Origin: Nitrospira sp.
GTDB taxonomy: Bacteria > Nitrospirota > Nitrospiria > Nitrospirales > Nitrospiraceae
Reading direction: 5' to 3'
NCBI GenBank assembly: GCA_024760545.1
Contig: CP060501.1
Span: forward strand, 3,674,036-3,738,035
DNA length: 64,000 nucleotides
The notes under the pieces are model-generated. The model saw nothing but the letters and a program-made list of their open reading frames with translations, did not search any database and was not told where the DNA came from. Each line of letters starts with the position of its first letter. Position 1 is the first letter of the stretch. Shown here piece after piece: positions 19,695 through 27,835 of the stretch. Made by a program: the position numbers and the translations under genes.

Positions 19695-21557
19695 ATGTGT
19701 GGAATTGCGGGGTTCGTATACGAGGGAATAGAAGCTGTGGCGGCACAAACGGCAGTGCGCCGAATGATTCAAGTGCAGCGGCATCGAGGACCAGATGGGG
19801 AGGGATTCTACGACGGTAAGGGGGTTTCTCTTGGCCACTGCCGATTGTCGATCATTGATTTGACTGAATCGGGTCATCAGCCGATGACCGATCAGAAGAG
19901 TCGGTATTGGATTACTTACAACGGTGAGATTTATAACTATTTGGAATTGGCAGCGGAATTGCGTGGCCTTGGATTTCGTTTTCATGGGCGATCCGATACC
20001 GAGATACTTCTAGCTGCATTTTGTCAGTGGGGAGAGAAGTGTTTGGAGCGTCTCAGAGGCATGTTCGCGTTTGCCATTTGGGATGAACGGACACAGTGTC
20101 TTTTCGCCGCGCGAGATCGACTTGGAATCAAGCCTTTCCATTATTGGGTAGACGGGGACAGGAGATTCGCTTTTGCCTCCGAACTGAAAGCGCTTCTTGA
20201 ATTCCCATCACAACTCAGTGCCAATCCACAGTTGGCCACGGATTTTCTAGCCTGGAATCTTCTTGACCATGAAGCCGAGGACACGATGGTGGCTACAATC
20301 AAACGGTTGCCACCTGCTCACGCTATGATTTGGCAGAAGGGCATTGGTATCCGGCTGTGGCGATATTGGCAGATCTCAATCAGTGAGGAGCTTGAGGTTA
20401 CGCCTGAACGAAGGTCGAAACTGAATGAGGAATTCCGTCTTCGATTCGAAGAAAGCGTGTCTCTCCACCTCAGATCTGATGTGCCGGTCGGCACATGCTT
20501 GAGCGGCGGCCTTGACTCTTCAGCAATTACCTGCGTGGTTAACGCTGAGTTACATCGCCGAGGAGTGTCGAAAGAAAATCTCCAGCATACCTTTAGTGCC
20601 TGTTTTGAGGAGCCTCGCCTTGATGAACGACAATACATTGAAGCAGTTGCAGCTGCTACTGGTTGCGAGACCCACTTTGTTTTTCCAAACGGCGAACGGA
20701 TGCGCGAGGATATGGATAGGTGGATTTGGCACCAAGAGGAACCTGTAGGAGGGTCTGGTGTTTATGCTCAATATTGTGTTGCCCGCCTTGCACGGGAGTA
20801 CGGAATCAAGGTGCTGTTAGATGGACAGGGAGCCGATGAGCAGCTTGCAGGGTATCGAAAATTTATCCTGGTATATCTGAAGCAGCTCATAAAATCGAGA
20901 CGCTTCGTTCTAGCTGCCAGAGAAGCCATCGCTTTCTTTGGGAGCCCTGAAATTTTACGTACTAGTCGGCTTGCTGATGGGCGCCGGTACCTCTTCGGTT
21001 CTGTACCTGAGTTTGAGCAGATTCGGTGCGGCAACTCTCATCTAGCCCGCCCGTCAATGTTGCGAATTGGAGATTCCTTGGGTCGACGACTGGAGGCAGA
21101 CCTGATGAGGTTTAGTTTGCCAGTTCTACTCCGCTACGAAGACCGAAATACTATGGCGTTTGGAATCGAATCGCGGGTGCCATTTGTTGATCATGTCTTG
21201 GTAGAGTGGGTAGCAAGTCTACCGGCCAATATGCGCTTGTCAGGTGGGTGGACCAAGCGGATTCTCAGAGATGCGCTCGCCGGAATTCTTCCGGAAATGG
21301 TACGTCAACGCAAGAGTAAACTGGGTTTTGAAACTCCAGAAACCAAGTGGATAAAGGGTCCACTATCTGACTGGCTCAGAGATACCTTGCATGCCCCACG
21401 TCATCTTGCCAATGTGGTTGAGATAGAGGGCATCCATCGCTTACTGGCTCAACGGGATGGAGGAGATCCGTTTCTTTCCCGTCAGAATCTATTGTTCCGC
21501 TTAGCAATTTATGAGAGTTGGGCGCGTCAATTTCTAAAACCCATATCTCCAAGCTGA
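19695..21557 (+). CDS. asnB: Asparagine synthase (glutamine-hydrolysing) family amidotransferase
   Basis: A class II glutamine amidotransferase of 620 residues. From the ATG at 19695 it reads MCGIAGF, so the nucleophile Cys2 is intact after Met removal; the frame extends to a GTG at 19680, but GAGG lies seven bases before 19695. The glutaminase domain (about 1-190) has RHRGPDGEG and YNGEIYNY. The synthase domain has the PP-loop SGGLDSSAI and LLDGQGADEQLAGY. In exopolysaccharide loci such enzymes often amidate a glycan acid or a precursor instead of making free asparagine; context supports this but does not prove it. It starts a plus-strand cassette ending with a polysaccharide deacetylase. 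Confidence 0.92.
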   Translation: MCGIAGFVYEGIEAVAAQTAVRRMIQVQRHRGPDGEGFYDGKGVSLGHCRLSIIDLTESGHQPMTDQKSRYWITYNGEIYNYLELAAELRGLGFRFHGRSDTEILLAAFCQWGEKCLERLRGMFAFAIWDERTQCLFAARDRLGIKPFHYWVDGDRRFAFASELKALLEFPSQLSANPQLATDFLAWNLLDHEAEDTMVATIKRLPPAHAMIWQKGIGIRLWRYWQISISEELEVTPERRSKLNEEFRLRFEESVSLHLRSDVPVGTCLSGGLDSSAITCVVNAELHRRGVSKENLQHTFSACFEEPRLDERQYIEAVAAATGCETHFVFPNGERMREDMDRWIWHQEEPVGGSGVYAQYCVARLAREYGIKVLLDGQGADEQLAGYRKFILVYLKQLIKSRRFVLAAREAIAFFGSPEILRTSRLADGRRYLFGSVPEFEQIRCGNSHLARPSMLRIGDSLGRRLEADLMRFSLPVLLRYEDRNTMAFGIESRVPFVDHVLVEWVASLPANMRLSGGWTKRILRDALAGILPEMVRQRKSKLGFETPETKWIKGPLSDWLRDTLHAPRHLANVVEIEGIHRLLAQRDGGDPFLSRQNLLFRLAIYESWARQFLKPISPS

Positions 21558-21562
21558 CCAGA

Positions 21563-22612
21563 ATGATTGTGAAAAAACCAATTAGTCCCGATCAATGCAG
21601 CCTGCTTTCTCGCAGTAATGGAGCGGTGGAGGTAGGAAGCCCTCATGTGCTGATCGTATCGAACCATATCGGAGCGAAGATGTACATGTCTCACGCTGGT
21701 ATATTCGTTGATCGTCAGATCGCTTCCGTGAGTCAGGCAGGAGTAAAAGTTAGCACATTTGACATTGGCACTAGTCATTCCCCGATTCGGCTTTTCTGCA
21801 AGTGGCTGGAGCTACGCCGGCGGGTTAAACAAGTCGATCCTGATCTTGTCCATGGCCAATATGGAACGGTTGTAGGTATCATGAGTGTGTTCGCAGGCCG
21901 TCCATCCATCATTTCTTTCTGCGGGAATGATTTGCAATCTGGGGCATCGGTCTCCTTACTGCGCGAGCTGTGTGGTTTCACCCTTTCCAATCTTGCTGCG
22001 CTTTGTGCGAACGGTTTGATCTGTAAGAGTGAACAACTCCGCCATGCGTTATGGTGGCGAAAAGCCCAAGCCGTTGTCATTCCGAGCGGAGTTGATCTCA
22101 ACCTGTTCATGCCGGGTCCACAGGATGAAGCCAGAGAAGAGTTGGGCTGGAATCTTGAGAGTCCCATTGCTATCGTCAATGTCGGAGGGGATGCAAAGGT
22201 CAAAGGCATCGATTTCGCTAGGGCGGCTATGAAGTTTGTGCATGCGCGCCTTCCAAATGCTGAACTGCAAGTGCTCGCGAGTGTGGAGCCCATGCGAATG
22301 CCCTTGTACTATCGAGCTGCTGATGTACTGCTATGCACGAGCCTATCGGAAGGTTCACCGAATGTAGTTAAGGAAGCACTAGCCTGCAACCTGCCGGTCG
22401 TCTCTACGCCTGTCGGTGATGTCCCTGAAAGACTGGTTGGCGTACACCCATCGTCTGTAGTGTCACGGGATCCGAGGGTGTTCGGAGAGGCCATAGTGAA
22501 TATCTTGCTAACTAGGCAGCGAAGTAACGGGCGCGAGCGAATTGTGCACCTTGGTCTCGATCAAATTGCAGGTCGGCTGCTAGACACCTACCGGTCGGTT
22601 CTCAATGGGTAG
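21563..22612 (+). CDS. GT4 family glycosyltransferase
   Basis: A GT4 glycosyltransferase of 349 residues. The acceptor lobe contains VHGQYGTVVGIMSVFAG and IISFCGNDLQSG; the donor lobe has SGVDLNLFMPG, VNVGGDAKVKGIDFAR and the E-x7-E motif in CTSLSEGSPNVVKEALACN followed by LPVVSTPVGDVPERL. An upstream TTG at 21518 would overlap asnB by 40 bases; the ATG at 21563, just after the asnB stop, is preferred although it has no strong ribosome site. It is probably co-transcribed with asnB. Confidence 0.88.
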   Translation: MIVKKPISPDQCSLLSRSNGAVEVGSPHVLIVSNHIGAKMYMSHAGIFVDRQIASVSQAGVKVSTFDIGTSHSPIRLFCKWLELRRRVKQVDPDLVHGQYGTVVGIMSVFAGRPSIISFCGNDLQSGASVSLLRELCGFTLSNLAALCANGLICKSEQLRHALWWRKAQAVVIPSGVDLNLFMPGPQDEAREELGWNLESPIAIVNVGGDAKVKGIDFARAAMKFVHARLPNAELQVLASVEPMRMPLYYRAADVLLCTSLSEGSPNVVKEALACNLPVVSTPVGDVPERLVGVHPSSVVSRDPRVFGEAIVNILLTRQRSNGRERIVHLGLDQIAGRLLDTYRSVLNG

Positions 22613-22911
22613 GTGTTGATGAATGGTCGAGGAATCGTTAAGCAACAAGAGTCAAGATATGAGTCAAGCTATTGTACGGCTAGTGTGGGATTGGGACAGA
22701 GCACATTTTGGCAGACGCACTTAGTCAGCTCTAAACCGTGGCACCGAAACAAGTGCAGCATTGTTTGATCCGAAGCTAGCTTTTGATATGCGAGTCATTA
22801 TAGGCTTTAAGTAGTATCTGAATTGCGGTTTGGCATGTAATCTATGGGTGTTAGAGTGAATCATCGCCATGCGGCTCTGGGTTACATTAATTTGGGTATC
22901 AATACTAGATT
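22613..22911. other. Intergenic stretch, nothing recognised
   Basis: About 300 bases between GT4 and the ExoA-like gene. It is A+T richer than its surroundings and probably holds a promoter or leader for the downstream three-gene unit. I see no gene, no strong hairpin and no good -24/-12 element on the plus strand. Confidence 0.35.
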
Positions 22912-23940
22912 ATGATTTCAGTTGTTGTTCCATGCTTTAACGAACGCCAACACATTGAGACCTGTGTACGGTCGATTATGAACCAGGAACGTCCGGCGGA
23001 AGGTTTGGAAATTATTGTGGCGGACGGTCTTTCCGAGGACGGTACCCGGGAAATCCTAAAACGTCTCATGTCGGAATATCCTGAGTTGCGGGTTGTTGAT
23101 AATCCCAAGCGTGTTACACCCTGCGCGATGAACGCGGGCATTCGTGAGGCCCGTGGTCGATATATCGCCATTCTTGGAGCCCATTGCCAGTATGCTCCTG
23201 ATTACCTGTCGACATGCGTCGCCCTTCTTCAGGAGCACCCTGAAGTATCCTGTGTTGGCGGACCGGCTGTGAGCATGGGAAAGGGTCTCTTCGGTCAGGC
23301 CGTTGCGGCTGCAATGTCCCACCCTGTGGGAATCGGCAATGCCAAACATCGATACCCGACATACGAAGGTTATGCCGAAGGGGCGTGCTATCCGGTATTT
23401 CGTAGAGAAGTGTTTGAAAAAGTCGGGCTCTATGATGAAATGTTGGTTCGTAATCAAGATGATGAGCTCAACTACCGGCTTGCCAAGCATGGGGAAAAGG
23501 TCTTTATTTCACCGCGCGCCCGATATTCTTATTTTATCCGTGAGACACCGTCCAGACTCTTCAGGCAGTATTACGAGTACGGTTATTGGCGGGTCGCGGT
23601 ATTAAGGAAGCATCGGATTCCCGCTTCCTTTCGACAGATCGTGCCACCCGTATTTATGACGATCATGTTGATGAGTGTGATCTTGGGTTTGTCTCTGCCG
23701 GGGTGGTGGCGACTTACTGCTGTAACGATCCCGGTCCTTTATGGAGTGACCTTACTGACGGTTGGAGTGACTCAGAGGGGTCATGGTGATTGGCGGGTGG
23801 CAGTCCTTTTCCCTGTCGCAGCTGTCATTATGCACGTGGCGTATGCTGCGGGATTTGTGCGTGGGCTGATGAAGGGGGGCGATCGTCCGGTGCAGAGTGG
23901 ACAGAGCAACAAAGGAGAATGTCATGAATCAGGAGCATAA
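22912..23940 (+). CDS. ExoA-like GT2 glycosyltransferase
   Basis: A 342-residue family 2 glycosyltransferase resembling ExoA of succinoglycan synthesis. The GT-A domain starts ISVVVPCFNERQHIETCV, with IIVADGLSEDGTREIL. The metal-motif position reads ILGAHCQYAPDYL, where many homologues have D-A-H, so the first acidic residue is a glycine here. VRNQDDELNYRLAKHGEK is the conserved acceptor/catalytic acid segment, followed by RETPSRLFRQYYEYGYW. Three hydrophobic segments in the last 100 residues anchor it in the membrane. A decayed copy of a related gene lies at 30722-30935. It overlaps the next gene by 17 bases. Confidence 0.88.
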   Translation: MISVVVPCFNERQHIETCVRSIMNQERPAEGLEIIVADGLSEDGTREILKRLMSEYPELRVVDNPKRVTPCAMNAGIREARGRYIAILGAHCQYAPDYLSTCVALLQEHPEVSCVGGPAVSMGKGLFGQAVAAAMSHPVGIGNAKHRYPTYEGYAEGACYPVFRREVFEKVGLYDEMLVRNQDDELNYRLAKHGEKVFISPRARYSYFIRETPSRLFRQYYEYGYWRVAVLRKHRIPASFRQIVPPVFMTIMLMSVILGLSLPGWWRLTAVTIPVLYGVTLLTVGVTQRGHGDWRVAVLFPVAAVIMHVAYAAGFVRGLMKGGDRPVQSGQSNKGECHESGA

Positions 23941-24583
23941 TGCGGCAACCTTTTTCAACAGCTTTGCCGAGGCCTTTGACACCATATACGACCAAAAACG
24001 GAATCCGTTCATGCGCTGGGTGGATTCCACGTTCCGGAGTGACATGTTTATTCGGTATGCCCTGACATTCGAAGCGCTGGGGGAGCAGCTAAAAGGGGGG
24101 ACGGTGCTGGATATAGGATGCGGTTCCGGTCCCTATATTGCCGAAGCCTTCAGACGGGGAGCGGATCGGATCACCGGACTCGACCCAGCTCCCAATATGC
24201 TGACTCTTGTGCGCCAACGCCTTGATCAGAGGGGGATAGCTGAGAACCGGTGTACGTTGGTTGAAGGAATCTTCCCGGGAGCACGGGTAGAGCCGCATGA
24301 TTTCGCGATTGTCATGGGCGTCATGGACTATGTGGAAGATCCGCAAGCCTTCTTGAAGGCTCTTCGACCGCTGGTCAAGCGTTTAGCTGTTATATCTTTT
24401 CCCAGCGAACATTGGTTCAGAACGCCGTTCCGGAAATTCCGGTACCAACTGAGGCAATGTCCGGTTTACTTCTATAATGAGGACGGGATTCGCCGACTCT
24501 CTGCCGCAGCAGGGTTTTCCGATGTTCGAATTCAGAAAATCCCCGGAGCCGGTATGGACTTCCATGTCAGTTTAAAGCCATGA
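23924..24583 (+). CDS. Class I SAM-dependent methyltransferase
   Basis: A methyltransferase of 219 residues with the Rossmann-type SAM site: motif I VLDIGCGSGPYI near residue 64, the acidic end of strand 2 in RITGLDPAPNML, and motif IV FAIVMGVMDYVEDP. It probably methylates a sugar or lipid-linked intermediate of the locus glycan; the substrate is unknown. The frame extends to a GTG at 23897, but AAAGGAG seven bases before the ATG at 23924 fixes the start. It overlaps the ExoA-like gene by 17 bases and the deacetylase start by four, so the three are one translational unit. Confidence 0.87.
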   Translation: MNQEHNAATFFNSFAEAFDTIYDQKRNPFMRWVDSTFRSDMFIRYALTFEALGEQLKGGTVLDIGCGSGPYIAEAFRRGADRITGLDPAPNMLTLVRQRLDQRGIAENRCTLVEGIFPGARVEPHDFAIVMGVMDYVEDPQAFLKALRPLVKRLAVISFPSEHWFRTPFRKFRYQLRQCPVYFYNEDGIRRLSAAAGFSDVRIQKIPGAGMDFHVSLKP

Positions 24584-25479
24584 GTTACGGTCCACCGGTC
24601 ATCTCCATCGACGTCGAAGATTGGCCTCAATCCACGTGGGACCACAGTCTTCCAATCACGGACCGAGCGGCTGAGAACACGCGCCGAGTGCTTCGACTTC
24701 TACGTGAAACCGAGGTACGTGCTACCATGTTCGTGCTCGGCAAGCTTGCCGAACGATTTCCAGAGGTTGTGAAGGAGATTGAGGCTGATGGGCACGAAGT
24801 GGCATGTCATGGACACGGACATCTTGAAATCGGCAGGCAGTCTCCCGATGAATTTCTAGCCGATGTCCGCCGCTCGAAGGATCTCCTCGAACAGATCATC
24901 GGCAAGGCTGTGAAAGGCTATCGCGCCCCTGATTTCTCGATTGTTCAAGACACGCTTTGGGCGTTGGATGCGCTCGCGGAGGCTGGGTTTGAATACGACT
25001 CGAGCATTGTGCCGGCTCAAATGCCTCGGTACGGAATCGCCGGTTGGCCTATCCATCCGGTTCGGGTTCGTCTCGGTCAAAGCGCCAGCATCTTGGAGGC
25101 TCCTCTGGCCACGTTTCGGGCGCTCGGCAGAAATTTGCCGGTAGGGGGAGGCGGGTATCATCGTCTGTTGCCGGGATTTGCGAGCCGTCACTTTGCCCGG
25201 AAGATCATGACGGTGGCTCCGTTTGTCTTTTACTGCCACCCTTATGAGTTCGATGTCCACGAATTTAGGGAGATTCCGGTCCGTGTCCCACGTACGGTTA
25301 GATTTCATCAAGGGGCAGGACGGAGATGGTTTGAACAACGCTTCCGATCTTTTGTGAAATGTTTCGGTGGCCAAACAATGTGCGACATGCTTTCTTCACA
25401 GCAGTGGTCCGACTTTCGTCTCAATAGTTTGAAATTGGCTCCCGCCCCAGAGATCAGTGCATCACTCCAAAGACAGTAG
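24580..25479 (+). CDS. Polysaccharide deacetylase, NodB domain, exopolysaccharide-locus type
   Basis: A 299-residue carbohydrate esterase family 4 protein similar to deacetylases of exosortase-linked exopolysaccharide loci. Metal and catalytic motifs are SIDVEDW at the start (catalytic and metal Asp), CHGHGHLEIG (the H-x-x-x-H zinc pair), YRAPDFSI, and the late histidine in FYCHPYEFD. The C-terminal 70 residues match the extra helical region of that subgroup. There is no signal peptide, so it probably removes N-acetyl groups on the cytoplasmic side. It is translationally coupled to the methyltransferase by an ATGA overlap. Confidence 0.9.
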   Translation: MSYGPPVISIDVEDWPQSTWDHSLPITDRAAENTRRVLRLLRETEVRATMFVLGKLAERFPEVVKEIEADGHEVACHGHGHLEIGRQSPDEFLADVRRSKDLLEQIIGKAVKGYRAPDFSIVQDTLWALDALAEAGFEYDSSIVPAQMPRYGIAGWPIHPVRVRLGQSASILEAPLATFRALGRNLPVGGGGYHRLLPGFASRHFARKIMTVAPFVFYCHPYEFDVHEFREIPVRVPRTVRFHQGAGRRWFEQRFRSFVKCFGGQTMCDMLSSQQWSDFRLNSLKLAPAPEISASLQRQ

Positions 25480-25490
25480 CAGGGTTGGAA

Positions 25491-25526
25491 TTCCGGCAGC
25501 GAACGGACAATTCCGTTGTGCCGGAA
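25491..25526. terminator. Strong two-step hairpin after the deacetylase gene
   Basis: Outer arms TTCCGGCA (25491-25498) and TGCCGGAA (25519-25526) pair perfectly, and inner arms AACGGA (25502-25507) and TCCGTT (25512-25517) pair around a CAAT loop. It lies 12 bases after the deacetylase stop. No T-tract follows, so it may be a factor-assisted terminator or an mRNA-stabilising hairpin. Confidence 0.5.
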
Positions 25527-25674
25527 GCGGTGCATCTCCATGATGTAGAGGTAGCCTTATAACTACAGCAAGGTGTGTAATCATCCAATCCCACTTGTGG
25601 GCCACACAACCGTTCAGCCTGTTTCAACCGGTGGCTGTACACAGCTTCAGCTTTATGAGGAGGTTGTGGGAGAA

Positions 25675-25708
25675 GGAGGGGATGAATCTGAAAATCTCCA
25701 TCCCCTCC
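25675..25708. terminator. Ten-base-pair hairpin between convergent genes
   Basis: GGAGGGGATG at 25675-25684 pairs perfectly with CATCCCCTCC at 25699-25708 around a 14-base loop. It lies 31 bases past the end of the minus-strand beta-helix gene and could stop transcription from that side. There is no clean T-tract in either direction. Confidence 0.5.
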
Positions 25709-25739
25709 AGGCTGTGGATACAGCACACGAAAAATGGTC

Positions 25740-26963
25740 CTATTGGACCTTCACTCCGGTAGGAGTAAGGGGTGATGATGTAGCGCTCTGTAAAGAATAC
25801 TCATAAGCTGCAATGTCTGGAGCTCCGTCCGGAACTACAGGAACTCCGGATGTCGTACCGCGGTTGATGGCGGCACTGCTAGAGGTCAAGCGGAAGTCGT
25901 TGGTAGACTTACTGATAAAGCCTGGGGTGGTACGCTCCATGTTACTGGAGAACGTGGCACCCGATACACTTGATGTGGTTTTCATTAAAGTATCGGAGAG
26001 ATTGTAACTGACAGCTATATTAGAGCCAGACAACGCCCAGGAATTGATCATCCCAATCTGTGCATCACTCGAAATATTGTTCCTGATCTTCGCGGTATTG
26101 ATTGTTGAGCCCAACATGATCTGTCCTGCTGGCTTGCCGGTCGGACTACGGCCGGAGAACGTGTTGTGATAGACATTGAGGTTTGTCACTGTCCCCCCAT
26201 AGATCTGAATCGGAAAGCCGCGATTTGTATCATAGAATACATTCCGGCGGATGGTGACATTCGAACCTCCGTTGACATAGATTCCATGGTCGTGCTGAAA
26301 CTTGTCAGTAGAACAACCGCTCTCGCCGTTTCGTTTTCTTCCGATACTGTAAAAGCGGTTTTCCTCAATCACCGCACCGGAGGCACGTGCGACGTGTATG
26401 CCGGACATCGAGTATGGAGAGTTACTACAGACTGTCCGTCCAATGTGGTGCATGGAGTTGGATCGAGCGATTGCACCGGTTGCCGTGGATTGAATGGAAA
26501 TTCCAGTAAAACCTACCGTGCTATGACTAATGGTACCTCCGGTTATATCGAATCCTTCAATGATGTAGTAGGAACGAGTGACATAGAACCCTATGTTTGA
26601 GGTGCTGGTGGTGTTGGGTAGGGTTATAACGGCTCCTTGGGGTTTCTCGCTCTTGATGGTGATCGGCAGGGAGGAGGTGCCAGCGGCTGAACTTGCGGAG
26701 ACATATACGGCCACATTTTTGCCGCTGGGAGGAGAATAGGTGCCACTGCGCACGATACAGGTATCACCCGCCTTCATGGGTGACGCGGCGCATTTCTGCG
26801 GGTTTCGCCATGGGCTGGTCGATGTGCCAGGGTTGGAATCACTGCCTGTCGTTGCCACATAGTATGTGGCACCCTGGGCAGTCATGGCGCCGAGAAGAAT
26901 GTATAAAAGGCTTATTACGGAAAGCGAGAGCAGCGGGACTTTAATCAAGCGGTTTATCATCAT
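25740..26963 (-). CDS. Secreted parallel beta-helix protein, polysaccharide lyase-like (paralogue 2)
   Basis: A 407-residue paralogue of the protein at 17890-19104, alike over the whole length. The signal peptide runs to about residue 31 (ending AMTAQGA), then TYYVATTGSDSNPGT. Shared features are NPQKCAASPMKAGDTCIV, the HDHGIYVNGGSNV segment, NVFYDTNRGFPIQIYGG, YHNTFSGRSPTGKPAG, and a tail SSAAINRGT...PDGAPDIAAYE. It also ends as if an FN3 domain had begun (PLTPTGVKVQ). It probably acts outside the cytoplasm on a glycan; no catalytic class is certain. The start is ATGATG behind GGAG, so 26960 is an equally possible start. A sigma-54-like element lies about 110 bases upstream. Confidence 0.82.
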   Translation of the reverse strand: MMINRLIKVPLLSLSVISLLYILLGAMTAQGATYYVATTGSDSNPGTSTSPWRNPQKCAASPMKAGDTCIVRSGTYSPPSGKNVAVYVSASSAAGTSSLPITIKSEKPQGAVITLPNTTSTSNIGFYVTRSYYIIEGFDITGGTISHSTVGFTGISIQSTATGAIARSNSMHHIGRTVCSNSPYSMSGIHVARASGAVIEENRFYSIGRKRNGESGCSTDKFQHDHGIYVNGGSNVTIRRNVFYDTNRGFPIQIYGGTVTNLNVYHNTFSGRSPTGKPAGQIMLGSTINTAKIRNNISSDAQIGMINSWALSGSNIAVSYNLSDTLMKTTSSVSGATFSSNMERTTPGFISKSTNDFRLTSSSAAINRGTTSGVPVVPDGAPDIAAYEYSLQSATSSPLTPTGVKVQ

Positions 26964-27399
26964 GGTCTCCTCAAGGCAGTTGTAGCATCCCTTCTGCTAT
27001 ACAGGCGTCGCGTACCCAGCATGGAAAGGAGACGCCTTCGTAAGCAGCACCGGTTCGACGCAGGCGATCTCTAGCAGATCTCATGCCATATTTTTATTAC
27101 ATAAGACATTGATTAGATTAATAACTCTCTTGTGCTATCTTTCGATCCTGTGTAGAAGGGTAGGTCTGCGTATACAGTGCTAAGCCTGCTCCTACAGAGA
27201 TTATGGTTTTTGGTGGTTCCTCACTTGTTCTTCAAGTACGTCGGGGAGCTTGTGAAACCACTTGACAGACCGATCCACATGTTGATTTCAATCCAGAAGG
27301 AATGCATATGTGAAGTGCGAAGGTGAGAGCGAGACGTCTAAGATTGTTTGCCTTCAACGAACCGACAAGTATCTATTGTTCAGTTAAGGGAGGATCTCT
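26964..27399. other. Divergent intergenic region upstream of a beta-helix gene and a DUF5989 gene
   Basis: It holds a sigma-54-like element for the minus-strand gene at 27073-27089 and, within that leader, a possible 7-bp hairpin (AGGCGTC/GACGCCT). The part from 27100 to 27390 must hold the plus-strand promoter, but I see no clear hexamers. No gene is supported apart from the small one beginning at 27400. Confidence 0.4.
27073..27089 (-). promoter_or_regulatory. Putative sigma-54 (-24/-12) promoter for the second beta-helix gene
   Basis: On the minus strand the sequence reads ATGGCATGAGATCTGCT: TGGCA-x-G, then TGCT with exactly ten bases between GG and GC. The predicted transcript start near 27062 leaves a leader of about 99 bases, close to the arrangement of the paralogue. 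Confidence 0.5.
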
Positions 27400-27552
27400 A
27401 TGAAAGACGCTGTTACGGAATTGTGGGCGTTCATGAGGGAGCGAAAAAAATTCTGGCTATTGCCGATCCTAGTGGTTCTGCTTTTGTTCGGTACATTGAT
27501 TGTGTTGACGCAGGGTTCAGCTGTCGCTCCTTTTATCTATACGTTATTCTAA
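27400..27552 (+). CDS. DUF5989 family small membrane protein, copy 1
   Basis: A 50-residue protein: a charged amphipathic start (MKDAVTELWAFMRERKKF) then a single membrane span and the conserved ending LTQGSAVAPFIYTLF. This is the DUF5989 pattern, a family usually found beside SxtJ-like proteins and NodU/CmcH carbamoyltransferases. GGGAGG precedes the ATG at 27400. A second copy lies at 30433-30585 and shares the last 32 residues exactly. The function is unknown; a structural subunit of a glycan-modifying membrane complex is a reasonable guess. Confidence 0.85.
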   Translation: MKDAVTELWAFMRERKKFWLLPILVVLLLFGTLIVLTQGSAVAPFIYTLF

Positions 27553-27835
27553 TGCAGGGGGAGGGGTACGCCTAGGAAACCATCTGTCGTCTGAGGAAAA
27601 CTGTGCAACAAGAAGAAAGCCGGATTCAGGATGTGTATGAGCGACGTCGGAGCGAAAAAACAGCTCTATTCGTTGTTTTGACCGACTGGAGAAAGTAACG
27701 ACATCTGTCATCATAATCGGCCGCGTGCTCAATGAATGTTGAGCTCGAATTCTTTTGCATCCCTTCACTTCTGAATCTCCAACAACGCCAGGTTGATTTA
27801 TTTGGGAATTGCCTTTTCGTTTCTCACTTCTGACC

